Shown here: positions 1 through 9,113 of the stretch, piece by piece
Numbering within the stretch: position 1 is the stretch's first letter
Layout: every line of letters starts with the position of its first letter
Source: Novipirellula herctigrandis
GTDB lineage: Bacteria > Planctomycetota > Planctomycetia > Pirellulales > Pirellulaceae
NCBI GenBank assembly: GCA_007859835.1
Contig: SJPJ01000001.1
Coordinates: 4,879,078-4,943,077 of the forward strand
Direction of reading: 5' to 3'
DNA length: 64,000 nucleotides
Made by a program: the position numbers and the translations under genes
Notes under the pieces: model-generated
What the model saw: only the letters and a program-made list of their open reading frames with translations
Database searches by the model: none
Told to the model about the DNA's origin: nothing

Positions 1-1
1 G

Positions 2-934
2 AGCGTGGCTGCGACGATGCCTCGTTTCTTGGAGATGGAACGCGAACACGGCAGTCTAATCCGTGCGATGTTAAAAGCGAAGAAAGGCAAGCCCAAAGAA
101 AAAACCTCCGGTGCAAGATATGGTCAATTTGCAGCACTTCGCGGCGGCATGTTTAGCTTGATTGATGCGTTAACGGAACGATTGCCAGAAAACACCATTC
201 GGCTCGATTCGCCCGTCACCACCATTCGTGCAAACGGCCCCAATAACAACGTCCGATGGACGATTCAAATCGGCGGTAAAAATCCAACGAGTGTGGATGT
301 CGACGGTGTCATCGTGGCAACGCCGGCTCGACATGCGGCAAGCATGTTGCGAGAGGTGGATAGCAAAATTGCCGATGAATTATCGCAAATCGAGTACGCG
401 AGTTGCGCAGTATTGTCGATGGGATTCCGACGCGATCAAATCCGCCATCCGCTCAATGCCTTCGGGTTTGTCGTTCCCATCGTCGAAAATCGCAAGATCT
501 TGTCATGCAGTTTTTCCAGTATCAAATACGAAGGCCGTGCACCGCAGGATCACGTACTACTGCGAGTTTACATCGGTGGCGCGTGCCAAAGTGAATTGCT
601 CGAAAAATCGGATAGTGAGCTGATTAAGATTGCCAAGTCCGAGTTGGCCGACTTGATTGGCCTGCAAGGCGACCCGCTGTTTGAACGGATGAGTTTGCAG
701 CGTCAAGCAATGCCTCAATACCATGTCGGGCATTGTGATCGCGCGACTTTGATCAATCGACGCTTGGAGTCTTTTGCGACCCTAGGCTTGGCTGGCAATT
801 CGCTCAATGGCGTTGGCGTTCCTGGTTGTATTGATAGTGGTGAGATAGCAGCGCGGCGCGTGACCAATGCTTTTGCAGAAGCCGACGCGTCTGCAAACGT
901 CGATCAGCCAGCCATCGAATCATCGCATCAGTAA
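2..934 (+). CDS. Protoporphyrinogen oxidase, C-terminal part (5' end outside window)
   Basis: The reading frame is open at the left edge, so this is the C-terminal 310 residues or so of a longer protein. The family oxidises protoporphyrinogen IX to protoporphyrin IX in haem synthesis, using FAD. The segment GQFAALRGGMFSLIDALTERLP matches the substrate-domain region of HemG/HemY-type amine oxidases, and the closing motif (GNSLNGVGVPGCIDSGEIAA) is the usual C-terminal FAD-contacting stretch. The N-terminal Rossmann motif is missing because it lies outside the window. The YwiC-like gene follows 13 bp later on the same strand and is probably co-transcribed. The family assignment is firm; the exact start cannot be seen. 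Confidence 0.85.
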   Translation, partial: SVAATMPRFLEMEREHGSLIRAMLKAKKGKPKEKTSGARYGQFAALRGGMFSLIDALTERLPENTIRLDSPVTTIRANGPNNNVRWTIQIGGKNPTSVDVDGVIVATPARHAASMLREVDSKIADELSQIEYASCAVLSMGFRRDQIRHPLNAFGFVVPIVENRKILSCSFSSIKYEGRAPQDHVLLRVYIGGACQSELLEKSDSELIKIAKSELADLIGLQGDPLFERMSLQRQAMPQYHVGHCDRATLINRRLESFATLGLAGNSLNGVGVPGCIDSGEIAARRVTNAFAEADASANVDQPAIESSHQ

Positions 935-947
935 CAGGCATTTCGAT

Positions 948-1709
948 ATGGCGGCGACACCTTCCGCGAAACTACACCCAAAGGAACACGGTGCATACGC
1001 AATTCTAGGTATCCCGATCGTAGCGGCATTGATTGCGGTCGGAGCCACCGTGAATGGCGTTTGTGTCGCCATCGCATCGGTCAGTGGTTTCTTTGCGCAT
1101 GAACCTCTTTTGGTTGCCGTTGGTCATCGCGGGCGTCGTGCGCAAACGTCCACGCCCCAAGCACGTTCTCGCTTGATTTTTCTACTGACGGGAATGGGGA
1201 TCGCTGGCGGCACAGCGATGTTGCTTGGCAATTTGGAAGTTCGTGTCTCGTTGGTTGTCTGTTTGGGGTTGGCTGTGGGCACTTTTGCGTTTGGTATTGT
1301 GGGGAAACACCGCTCCATCGCCGTGCAACTGCTGGGAGTGGTGGGATTGTCATCGCCATGTGTCCCGATCTTGCTCGCTGGCGATATGCCGCTTGTGGAT
1401 GCGTTAACCACATGGGCCGCATGGCTGGTCGGCTTTTCGTCGACGACCGTTGCCGTGCGAAGTGTGATTGCCTCTCAAAAGCGTCATTCCCGAGTTGGCT
1501 ATATCGTAACGCTCGTCGGCATTTCATCGGCAATTGCGTTATGGGCCACTTTCGCCGTGTACTGGCCAATGGTAACGCTGCCAATGGTGGCAATGAGTTG
1601 GTATTTAATGATCACCCCACCACCGATGAAGCAGATTCGCCGAGTAGGATGGGCATTGGTATTTGGGACCTTTGCCACGGCGGTTCTCGTGATTTACTTC
1701 ATCGGCTAA
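948..1709 (+). CDS. YwiC-like integral membrane protein
   Basis: This is a roughly 253-residue polytopic membrane protein with about eight hydrophobic segments. The N-terminal motif HPKEHGAYAILGIPI resembles the KEHGAW signature of the YwiC-like family, whose function is unknown. I chose the ATG at 948 because the conserved motif follows directly; a longer frame from 867 would overlap the upstream oxidase. It lies 13 bp after the protoporphyrinogen oxidase stop. In UbiA-like or haem-related neighbourhoods such proteins are sometimes thought to act on lipids or quinones, but nothing here proves that. Confidence 0.7.
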   Translation: MAATPSAKLHPKEHGAYAILGIPIVAALIAVGATVNGVCVAIASVSGFFAHEPLLVAVGHRGRRAQTSTPQARSRLIFLLTGMGIAGGTAMLLGNLEVRVSLVVCLGLAVGTFAFGIVGKHRSIAVQLLGVVGLSSPCVPILLAGDMPLVDALTTWAAWLVGFSSTTVAVRSVIASQKRHSRVGYIVTLVGISSAIALWATFAVYWPMVTLPMVAMSWYLMITPPPMKQIRRVGWALVFGTFATAVLVIYFIG

Positions 1710-1900
1710 CTGACTAAAGTCCTATTGTGTATAACGATGCGATCACCTGCATCGGTGATTGGGTAAATCCTTGAATCGCTTGCGACGATTCGCTACCACG
1801 TGGCAGCTCGTTCATTGCGGATTCGTCACCCTTCCAAAATTCGGTCTCTCAATGTTTAACTTCAAGTTCCTCCACATGTGGTTTCAAAGGAGTTAGAGAA

Positions 1901-2824
1901 ATGCCCCTTCACATTGCTCCACAAAATCGACGATGGTTCATGCAAAGTGCCGCAGCCCTCAGTGCCGCGTCGTTACTTGTCAATGAAGATGTCTGCGGCG
2001 CAGTGACTCCGCCGGTCAACGCGAACACTTTTGCCCTATTGTCGGACACGCACATCCCGAGCGACGCCGACACCGTGGCTCGTGGTGTCAACATGACCGA
2101 CCACCTTGACTCGGTAATCGATCAGATTGCTCAATTGCCGATTCGCCCTGCCAATCTATTTATTAATGGTGATTGTGCCTATTTGAAAGGGCTTCCCGCC
2201 GACTACGAGAATCTTTGTCGGTGTATTGCTCCACTGGATGATCTTGGCATCGCCCTGCACATCACCATGGGGAATCATGACAATCGTCCTGTTCTATATG
2301 ACAAGCTGACGGCAATGCGTCCTCAGTCGGTGGCGGTCATGAACAAGCATGCGAGTGTCGTCGAAAGCGAATTTGCTAATTGGTTTTTACTGGACACGCT
2401 AAAGAAAGTGAATGTCGTCACGGGAGAAGTGGGCGAGCTGCAATTGCAGTGGCTTGCACAAGAGCTTGACTCGCGTCGCGACAAACCAGCGATCGTGATG
2501 GCGCATCATACACCACAGTTTTCACCTCCTGAGCCGGAAAAAGTTTGGAATGGTATTTCAGACACGGATGCCTTATTTGACCTGCTAGATTCCCAAGACC
2601 ATGTGAAAGCGTTTTTGTATGGACACAGTCATAAATGGAACATCAGCGAGCGGGGCCATTTCAAGTTGGTGAATTTGCCAGCGGTTGCATACGTGTTTGA
2701 CGAAAGCCAACCCAATGGATGGGTGTCGGCGAGGCTTGATCGCGACGGGATGCACTTGCATCTGCACACGCACGACGTCGCGCATCAGAAGGCGAATCAA
2801 AGAGTTGATATTCTCTGGAACTAA
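1901..2824 (+). CDS. Exported calcineurin-like metallophosphoesterase
   Basis: This 307-residue protein has all five metallophosphoesterase blocks in order: SDTH, a GD block (NGDCAYL), GNHDNR, MAHHTP and YGHSHKW. Together they bind a two-metal centre that hydrolyses phosphoesters. The N-terminus QNRRWFMQSAAALSAASLL is a twin-arginine-like export signal, so the protein probably acts in the periplasm or at the cell surface. A good ribosome site (AAAGGAG) ends eight bases before the ATG. The Ca/Na exchanger follows 11 bp later and is probably translated from the same transcript. The substrate is unknown; relatives act on nucleotides, phospholipids or phosphoproteins. Confidence 0.85.
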   Translation: MPLHIAPQNRRWFMQSAAALSAASLLVNEDVCGAVTPPVNANTFALLSDTHIPSDADTVARGVNMTDHLDSVIDQIAQLPIRPANLFINGDCAYLKGLPADYENLCRCIAPLDDLGIALHITMGNHDNRPVLYDKLTAMRPQSVAVMNKHASVVESEFANWFLLDTLKKVNVVTGEVGELQLQWLAQELDSRRDKPAIVMAHHTPQFSPPEPEKVWNGISDTDALFDLLDSQDHVKAFLYGHSHKWNISERGHFKLVNLPAVAYVFDESQPNGWVSARLDRDGMHLHLHTHDVAHQKANQRVDILWN

Positions 2825-2835
2825 GTAGGATCATT

Positions 2836-3951
2836 TTGGGCGATTGGATCATTGTTGCGGGCCAAATCACTTTGGGTTTGGCTCTATTAGTCGCGGGCGG
2901 CGAGTTGCTCGTTCGCGGTGCGGTTGCGATTGCCTCGGCGCTGCGCATCTCGCCACTAGTAATCGGTTTAACAGTGGTTGCGTTTGGGACCAGTGCGCCG
3001 GAATTAGGCGTGAGTCTTCAAGCATCGCTGAGCGGCAGTTCCGATGTCGCGGTCGGCAACGTTGTTGGCAGTAACATTGTCAACATCTTGTTGGTCCTTG
3101 GTGCGGCATCGATGATTACGCCCCTTTTGGTATCGAGTCAATTGATTCGGCTGGATGTTCCGATCATGATTGCCGCGTCGTTCGTTGTTTGGTGGATGGG
3201 TCTCGACGGTGTAATCAACCGATTTGAAGGCGCGATTCTGTTTGCCTCCCTGCTCGTGTACCTGACTTTCTGTATTCGCAAAAGTCGAAAAGAATCGCGA
3301 GCGGTCCAACGGGAATTTGAACAAGAATATGGCGAGGCAGCCGTTGCCGAAGATCAGCTCACTAAGAAGCACCATTTGTCGGTTGACTTTTTGTTGATTC
3401 TCGCGGGATTGGTGTTACTTGGGCTGGGGTCCAGGTGGTTGGTTGCCGGTGCGACCACGGTGGCAACGGCGCTAGGCGTCAGCCAGTTGGTGATCGGTTT
3501 GACGGTGGTAGCGATCGGCACTTCGCTACCAGAAGTCGTCACGTCGGTCGTGGCAAGCTACCGTGGTGAACGTGACATTGCCGTGGGGAACGTGGTCGGC
3601 AGCAACCTGTTTAATTTGCTTTGCGTCTTAGGACTAACGGCGACCGTTTCACCAATGGGCGTGGCAGTATCGTCGGCGGCAAGTCAGTTTGACATCCCTG
3701 TGATGGTTGGCGTTGCGGTGATTTGTATGCCGATATTTTTCACCGACAGCATCATCTCGCGTTGGGAAGGAGCGCTGTTTGTGACCTACTACGTTGCCTA
3801 CAACACGTTCGTCGTCCTGACGGCAAAAAACCCTTTACAGCCTCAACAGATGCACCAATGGCTGATGTGGGCCGTCCTGCCTCTAGTGCTTTTCCCAATC
3901 GCCACATCTATGATCTTTCCACTGCTTGCGCGCAGAAAACAATCGAAATGA
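2836..3951 (+). CDS. Calcium/sodium antiporter (CaCA family, YrbG-like)
   Basis: A 371-residue inner-membrane exchanger with the two inverted alpha repeats of the family: GTSAPELGVS followed by AVGNVVGSNIVN in the first half, and GTSLPEVVTS followed by AVGNVVGSNLFN in the second. The acidic residues in these repeats (the E of APEL and LPEV) bind the cation. A charged cytosolic loop (KSRKESRAVQREFEQEYGE) separates the halves. The start is a TTG at 2836, with a GTAGGA ribosome site overlapping the end of the phosphoesterase gene. It probably moves Ca2+ out in exchange for Na+ or H+. Confidence 0.92.
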   Translation: MGDWIIVAGQITLGLALLVAGGELLVRGAVAIASALRISPLVIGLTVVAFGTSAPELGVSLQASLSGSSDVAVGNVVGSNIVNILLVLGAASMITPLLVSSQLIRLDVPIMIAASFVVWWMGLDGVINRFEGAILFASLLVYLTFCIRKSRKESRAVQREFEQEYGEAAVAEDQLTKKHHLSVDFLLILAGLVLLGLGSRWLVAGATTVATALGVSQLVIGLTVVAIGTSLPEVVTSVVASYRGERDIAVGNVVGSNLFNLLCVLGLTATVSPMGVAVSSAASQFDIPVMVGVAVICMPIFFTDSIISRWEGALFVTYYVAYNTFVVLTAKNPLQPQQMHQWLMWAVLPLVLFPIATSMIFPLLARRKQSK

Positions 3952-4011
3952 AAGCATCGACAAACTTGCATTGAGCAAACTGTCATATTGTGATTGGCAA
4001 TCCAAAGACAT

Positions 4012-5046
4012 TCAAACAGGCTGATCGCGACTGGCGCAGTGAAGGGCTCCGAGACCCCAAACCAGATCGCGACAATCGATCGGTTCGATTGAAGCGTCGT
4101 GCGCCAAATCACTGAGGATACCGATGGCTCGGTCATCGGATTCTTTTTGACCAAAGGTCGGAAGAAGCAAACGATCGCGCCCGAGCATAAGAAAGTTACA
4201 ATAGCTTTCCGGAACGCGTTGACCATTGATCTCGCGAGCCAGCGGTATCGGCAATCGATGAATTTCGACGTTGGGCTCGGTCGCATCGGACCAACGACGT
4301 AGTTGGCGATAGTTGTCTTCGAGGGGTTCGTGATTGGGGTCTTCGGCATCATCGCTAACCGCCACAACGATATTCTCGGGATCGACAAATCGAGCAAGTT
4401 GGTCGATGTGTCCATCGGTGTCATCACCCACCAACCCGCCACCGCTAAGCCAAACGATTTCGGTGACTCCGAGTTGCGTGTGAAGTTCGCTCGCCACTTG
4501 CTCGCGCGACCAACCTGGATTGCGCGTGTTCGTGACAACGCATTCAGGGGTGGTCATCAACCGACTTTTGCCGTCGGTTTCGATCGCGCCACCTTCAAGA
4601 CAAAGCGAGCTTCGAATTCGGTTGATACCAACGTGGTCGCAGATCGCCGAAGCGGCCGCATCGTCGGCATCCCAAGGCGGATACTTCCCACCCCAAGCGT
4701 TATATCGCCAATCGATTCCGACCATTTTTCGGGAAGTAGGCTCGCCGTCGAAGACGAACGTAGGACCGTAGTCGCGAACCCAGGAATCATTGGTCTCGGC
4801 GACCACGAGTTCTATCTTTCCGCGAGAAAGCGAATTCGAATCGAATTGCAGAGCCGATCTTGCAGCGTCAACCTGAGCTGGCGGAACCAGCATTCGCACG
4901 GAGGTGCTTTGGGCGATGCTTTCCGCCCAATCGGCAAAAAAACGGGGGATCCGGTCAAAATGACCTGGCCAAGTATCGAGACAATGGGGCCAAGCGAGCC
5001 AAATGGCTGCTTGTGGCGCCCATTCAGCGGGGGTGCGTCTACTCAA
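4012..5046 (-). CDS. aguA: Agmatine deiminase / peptidylarginine deiminase-family enzyme
   Basis: A 344-residue guanidino-group-modifying enzyme. Family members convert agmatine to N-carbamoylputrescine plus ammonia. Diagnostic segments are the N-terminal PAEWAPQAAIWLAWPH, the acidic patch NDSWVRDYGPTFV, LEGGAIETDGKSRL, the catalytic His region DDTDGHIDQLARF, and the C-terminal GLGALHCASRDQP holding the nucleophilic Cys. It starts inside the last codons of the small basic-protein gene (8-bp overlap), so the two are translationally coupled. No putrescine carbamoylase partner is in view, so polyamine synthesis is likely but not certain. Confidence 0.88.
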   Translation of the reverse strand: MSRRTPAEWAPQAAIWLAWPHCLDTWPGHFDRIPRFFADWAESIAQSTSVRMLVPPAQVDAARSALQFDSNSLSRGKIELVVAETNDSWVRDYGPTFVFDGEPTSRKMVGIDWRYNAWGGKYPPWDADDAAASAICDHVGINRIRSSLCLEGGAIETDGKSRLMTTPECVVTNTRNPGWSREQVASELHTQLGVTEIVWLSGGGLVGDDTDGHIDQLARFVDPENIVVAVSDDAEDPNHEPLEDNYRQLRRWSDATEPNVEIHRLPIPLAREINGQRVPESYCNFLMLGRDRLLLPTFGQKESDDRAIGILSDLAHDASIEPIDCRDLVWGLGALHCASRDQPV

Positions 5047-5347
5047 CTTCGATTTTGATCTCTTCTTTCACTTTTTGAATAAAGTGAGGCGATTTTCCGC
5101 CCTTGCTCAATTCGGTAGCCCGTTTTTCGGCTTCCTTTTTCTGATCAAATTCAAAGACGGCGACGCGTTTGAGATTTTGGCTAAAAACGCCCCAGTAAAG
5201 TCTTAAGCGAACATTTTCAGCCGCTTTTTTCTTGGACTTTCGTGTGGAGGCTCTTTTTTTGGTGGCTTTTTTCTTAGCCGTAGCCTGTTTTTCGGCAGCC
5301 TCCGCCTCTGCTGCTTTTGCTTTTCGACTGACGACCTTTCGGGCCAT
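5039..5347 (-). CDS. Small Lys/Ala-rich basic protein of unknown function
   Basis: About 102 residues from the ATG at 5347 (a GTG/ATG three codons upstream is also possible). The first half is an Ala/Lys/Glu-rich stretch with clusters KKKATKKRASTRKSKKK, like bacterial histone-H1-type tails. The second half (RLRLYWGVFSQNLKRVAVFEFDQKKEAEKRATELS) looks like a small folded domain. I do not recognise the family. The stop codon overlaps the start of agmatine deiminase by 8 bp. Nucleic-acid or ribosome binding is a reasonable guess from charge alone. Confidence 0.65.
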   Translation of the reverse strand: MARKVVSRKAKAAEAEAAEKQATAKKKATKKRASTRKSKKKAAENVRLRLYWGVFSQNLKRVAVFEFDQKKEAEKRATELSKGGKSPHFIQKVKEEIKIEVE

Positions 5348-5693
5348 GTGAACCAAAGGGGTAACGAGGAATTTGATTGTAAATGTTGGGCCGGAAATCT
5401 TAGCATAGCCTTGGCAGCGTTGACACCCGGGGAATCTCTCTCAATGTTGAGAATACCGGCGGGACGGACCCTACAAACCAACTGGGATCATATGTATAGG
5501 AAAAGTGGGCGAAAAAATGCGGTTCCTCCAGGAATAGGAATCAGGATCGCTAGTCTTTTCGGGGCGAGTCGCGTATGCTAACGGTTTGTGCATAGGATCA
5601 TGTTTTGATCGACGGGCTACCGAGGAACCGTCCTCCGCTCATTCATTTCAGGTCCACACGTTCCAATTCTACCGATCACGGAGAGACATCAAG
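5348..5693. other. Divergent promoter region between the basic protein and hpf
   Basis: A gap of about 345 bp separates two divergent genes and must hold promoters for both. A TTGACA element at 5420-5425 is a good match to a sigma-70 -35 box facing hpf, but the -10 region 17 bp later is poor. There is a short inverted repeat around CTCTCAATGTTGAGAAT at 5438-5454. No convincing additional gene or RNA was seen. Confidence 0.4.
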
Positions 5694-6050
5694 ATGCAGG
5701 TAAGCGTCTCGGCGCGTCATGGCAGTCTTCAACCAGGCGATCAACAACTAATCGTCGAAAAGGCTGAAAAGCTACGGCGTCTGTACGATCGAATCAACGC
5801 GATCGAAGTCACCGTTGACTTAGAAAACTTAGATAAACCCTCCTTGGAAATTCGTGTCTCGGCGGAAAAAACTGATGACTCAATTTCCACGGCCGAAGCG
5901 AGCACAGTCATCGCTGCGCTTGACTCGGCGATTCCAAAAGTCGAACAACAATTGCGTCGACTGAAGGAGAAGAAGACGGGTCATCGAACCGCAAAACCCA
6001 AACACATCGACACTTCGATTGCAGTGGAAGAAGAAGAGGAAGAGACTTAA
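5694..6050 (+). CDS. hpf: Ribosome hibernation promoting factor, short form
   Basis: About 118 residues with the HPF/YfiA/RaiA beta-alpha-beta-beta-beta-alpha fold: MQVSVSARHGSLQPGDQQLIVEKAEKLRRLYDRINAIEVTVDLE and a C-terminal helix ending in a run of Glu. It binds the 30S subunit and silences ribosomes in slow growth. It lacks the C-terminal dimerisation domain of long HPF, so it would work like the short forms. I chose the ATG at 5694 because the conserved first strand begins there. ptsN follows 190 bp downstream, echoing the proteobacterial rpoN-hpf-ptsN order, but no rpoN is next to it. Confidence 0.88.
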   Translation: MQVSVSARHGSLQPGDQQLIVEKAEKLRRLYDRINAIEVTVDLENLDKPSLEIRVSAEKTDDSISTAEASTVIAALDSAIPKVEQQLRRLKEKKTGHRTAKPKHIDTSIAVEEEEEET

Positions 6051-6242
6051 AGCAAGCCAGCAAACGTATCGTTCGCGTGACGAGCGAAACACGTCGTGGC
6101 GATTTTCTTCAACTTTTTTCACTTTTCCTCCAATCACTGTGAAAATTTCGTCTCCAAGGGCCTCTCTGTGTGAATGCCCCGTTTTCTGCGTTTTTTCACA
6201 GTAGTACCCAATCATCTGATTTCATAAAGGAATCTAATCCCA

Positions 6243-6722
6243 ATGAAGTTTGCAGACTTTATCAACACCAAGGCCATTCGCGCGGAGCTAAAGGCCGTGT
6301 CGAAAGAAGAGGTCATTCAAGAGCTTGTGCAGTCCTTGCTGGATGCCGGACAAATTGAAGCTGACCAAAAAGATGACATCATCTCGGCCATTATGAAGCG
6401 TGAAGAACTCGGCAGCACCGGCATCGGTCGTGGCGTTGCCGTTCCCCACACGAAGCACCCCAGCGTACAAAAGTTGGTCGGAACCGTCGGCGTCAGCAGC
6501 GAAGGAGTCGATTTCGACTCTCTTGATGGGGAACGTGTTCAGCTATTCTTCTTGCTCATCAGTCCTCCCGAACGTCCTGGCGATCACCTTCGCGCTTTGG
6601 AAAACATTTCGCGTCAACTGCGTGACGAAAATTTCTGTCGGTTCCTTAAGCAGAGTAAGACGCCCGAAGACATTAGCCAATTGCTTCAGGAAGCCGACGA
6701 CAACCAGTTTGTATCTGGCTAA
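6243..6722 (+). CDS. ptsN: PTS EIIA-type phosphocarrier (PtsN-like)
   Basis: A 159-residue PTS EIIA domain of the mannitol/fructose/Ntr type. His69 in GVAVPHTKH is the phosphorylated residue. There is no attached EIIB or EIIC domain and no permease nearby, which favours a regulatory role as in the nitrogen-PTS rather than sugar uptake. An AAGGA ribosome site precedes the ATG. The stop codon shares one base with the ptsH start (taATG), so the two are translationally coupled. Confidence 0.88.
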   Translation: MKFADFINTKAIRAELKAVSKEEVIQELVQSLLDAGQIEADQKDDIISAIMKREELGSTGIGRGVAVPHTKHPSVQKLVGTVGVSSEGVDFDSLDGERVQLFFLLISPPERPGDHLRALENISRQLRDENFCRFLKQSKTPEDISQLLQEADDNQFVSG

Positions 6723-7063
6723 TGAATAACGATTCCTCGCTTTCAACAATGGTGATCGTGCGCAACCCTCAGGGATTGCACGCGCGTCCTGCCGATTTGT
6801 TGGTTCGTTTGGCAAACCAATACGAATCAACGATCAAGATCGGCAAGGGAGCTGAACACGTTGACTGTAAAAGCATTCTCTCGCTACTGACACTTGGCGC
6901 AGCCGCCGGAACGGAGCTGTCGGTGTCAGCCTATGGAGCGGACGCAGAAGCAGCGATCCAAGCGATCGTCGAACTGTTTGAAGCAGGTTTCTACGAGATT
7001 GACGAAGAAGATGTCGAAGACGCAAAACCGTTCTCGAAGCCGCCATTGGCCAAACCGCAATGA
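6722..7063 (+). CDS. ptsH: HPr-family phosphocarrier protein
   Basis: A 113-residue HPr. His20 in the GLHARP motif accepts phosphate from enzyme I and passes it to EIIA. Ser51 in CKSILSLLTLGA is in the position of the regulatory serine that HPr kinase phosphorylates in other bacteria. It carries an unusual acidic and Pro/Lys C-terminal extension (EIDEEDVEDAKPFSKPPLAKPQ) beyond the normal length of about 88 residues. It overlaps the ptsN stop by one base. ptsI follows after a 304-bp gap. Confidence 0.92.
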   Translation: MNNDSSLSTMVIVRNPQGLHARPADLLVRLANQYESTIKIGKGAEHVDCKSILSLLTLGAAAGTELSVSAYGADAEAAIQAIVELFEAGFYEIDEEDVEDAKPFSKPPLAKPQ

Positions 7064-7367
7064 CGCCACACCATTAGTGTGGTAGGCAGCAGCGGTGAGC
7101 CCGAAGCAGAATGATGATGGGCAGGTCGGCAAAGAAACAGATTGGCGACCGAGAACTCCAAGCGTCTTTCACGATCCAACACTTAAAAAAACCGAACACT
7201 AGATAGATCGTGCATGGGGAAAGTGTTGTGGTTTCGAGACGATCGCCCAATGCGGTCCTCTTGGCCGATGCGTGCCCAGTTTCAGTGTGATCTTGATGCA
7301 CTGACCAACGAAGTCGCCTCACCAACTACAAACTCTTTCACCTGAGCGCGAAACTATCGATCCATTG
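7064..7367. other. Gap between ptsH and ptsI
   Basis: About 300 bp with no supported gene. A small hairpin (CCACAC / GTGTGG, 7066-7082) lies just after the ptsH stop; it lacks a T-run and could be a pause or weak terminator. The gap suggests that ptsI may have its own promoter, but no clear -35/-10 pair is visible. Confidence 0.4.
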
Positions 7368-9113
7368 ATGATCGAACTACAAGGCATCCCCGTATCGCCG
7401 GGAGTCGCTATTGGTCCTGCGCTTGTTTTGGACGCGGATGGGTATCGAATTCCCCGCTGTCTTATCGCCGCCCAAGATGCGGAGAACGAGTTCGCGCGCC
7501 TCGGTGTCGCGGTCGACGCGGTCTCGGAACGACTCGAAACCAACCGCTTGGAGACGTCGGCGGTCGCAGGCGCTAACACAGGCGACATCTTCGCAGCTCA
7601 GTTACAAATGCTGCACGATCCGCGGCTACACGCGGAACTTTCTCGGCGTATTCAAACAGAGATGCAATCGGCCGCCTACGCCGTTAGCCGTGTACTAAAC
7701 AATTACGCCACCGCGCTACGCAAACTCGACAACCCGTTGCTAGCGGATCGCGCCGAGGACGTTCTCGACATCGAAAAACAACTACTGCTGCAACTCGGAG
7801 CCGTATCGCGTCAACCATTATCCGATTTGACCGAACCGGTAATCGTTTTGTCGCATGTGCTAACGCCCAGCGAAACGGCCAGTCTCGACCGTCGCTATGT
7901 TCGCGGTTTTTGCACTGAAACCGGTGGCCCCGGCGGGCACACGGCGATCGTAGCGAAGGGTCTGGAATTGCCTGCGGTCGTCGGCATTGGCCCGTTTCTC
8001 GACTCGGTCGGCACGGCGGCGAAAATAATCGTCGACGGTGATCGAGGACGAGTAATTATCGACCCCGATGAGCCAACGCTGGAACATTACCAACAACAAC
8101 TCGAGCAGCGTCGATCGCTCGCGGTTCGTTTGGCGGAACTAAAAGACTTGCCCGCCGAAACCGCCGATGGTTTACGAATTCAATTGAGTGCCAACATTGA
8201 ATTTCCACAAGAGGCCCATGCCTGTTTGGAACGAGGTGCAGACGGCATCGGTTTATACCGTACCGAGTTCTTGTACCTTTCGAGTGAAGAAGAACCGAGT
8301 GAAGAAGATCACTATGAGGCATACAGCCAAGTGATCCGTGAAATGAATGGTCGCCCAGTCGTGATTCGGACATTGGACTTGGGCGCTGACAAAATGGGAC
8401 ATCGCCCGCTGGCCGAACAAGAACACAATCCGTTCTTAGGACTTCGTAGCATTCGATTGTCACTTCGTAATCTGGATTTGTTTCGCCCCCAATTGCGAGC
8501 GATCTTGCGCGCGGCCGTTCACGGCGATATTCGAATCATGTTCCCGTTGATCACAACACTCGCGGAACTGCGGCAGGCAAGAATGTTGCTCAATGTGGTT
8601 GCAGAAGACTTAGAGGAATCGGGGGTCCCGTATCGGTCGGATATTCCAGTTGGCATGATGGTCGAGGTTCCAGCGGCCGTGATCATGCTCGACCATTTCG
8701 TACGCGAAGTCGATTTTTTTAGTATCGGCACCAATGACTTGGCTCAATACACCTTGGCAGTCGACCGAAGTAACGAATATGTCGCGGATTTGTACCAATC
8801 GTGTGACCCCGCGGTACTGCGATTGATCGCTCACAGTATCGAAGTGGCCGATGCAAATAATACCCCGATCGCCGTTTGCGGCGAAATGAGTAGCAACCCC
8901 GCGCGGGCAATGCTGTTGATCGGTATGGGAGTACGAAACTTGAGCGTTCCGCCCGCGACGCTGCACCGCGTGAAGAAGGCGATCCGAAGCGTGACGACCC
9001 AACAGTGTCGTGAAATCGCCGAACGCGTAATGAAACTTCAAACCGCTCGCGATGTTGACATGTATTTAGTCGACCGACTCGGTGACCTAGTGCCGGAGCT
9101 AGTCGTGCATTGA
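7368..9113 (+). CDS. ptsI: Phosphoenolpyruvate-protein phosphotransferase (PTS enzyme I)
   Basis: About 581 residues. It takes phosphate from PEP and phosphorylates HPr. The order is: N-terminal HPr-binding and swivel domain; active His near residue 191 in GGPGGHTAIVAKGLELPAVVG; then the TIM-barrel PEP-binding half with GIGLYRTEFLYL, RTLDLGADK, FGIR-like NPFLGLRSIR, and the catalytic Cys in VCGEMSSNPA. I prefer the ATG at 7368; a TTG lies one codon upstream. The stop overlaps the next start by one base, so the TIGR03936-type gene is coupled to it. Confidence 0.95.
   Translation: MIELQGIPVSPGVAIGPALVLDADGYRIPRCLIAAQDAENEFARLGVAVDAVSERLETNRLETSAVAGANTGDIFAAQLQMLHDPRLHAELSRRIQTEMQSAAYAVSRVLNNYATALRKLDNPLLADRAEDVLDIEKQLLLQLGAVSRQPLSDLTEPVIVLSHVLTPSETASLDRRYVRGFCTETGGPGGHTAIVAKGLELPAVVGIGPFLDSVGTAAKIIVDGDRGRVIIDPDEPTLEHYQQQLEQRRSLAVRLAELKDLPAETADGLRIQLSANIEFPQEAHACLERGADGIGLYRTEFLYLSSEEEPSEEDHYEAYSQVIREMNGRPVVIRTLDLGADKMGHRPLAEQEHNPFLGLRSIRLSLRNLDLFRPQLRAILRAAVHGDIRIMFPLITTLAELRQARMLLNVVAEDLEESGVPYRSDIPVGMMVEVPAAVIMLDHFVREVDFFSIGTNDLAQYTLAVDRSNEYVADLYQSCDPAVLRLIAHSIEVADANNTPIAVCGEMSSNPARAMLLIGMGVRNLSVPPATLHRVKKAIRSVTTQQCREIAERVMKLQTARDVDMYLVDRLGDLVPELVVH

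Noticed and set aside
4303-5058. Plus-strand 251-codon frame
   Set aside because: It lies fully opposite agmatine deiminase, which has all the family motifs; this is a shadow frame.
7074-7325. Minus-strand 83-codon frame between ptsH and ptsI
   Set aside because: It has no protein-like features and sits in the leader of an established operon.
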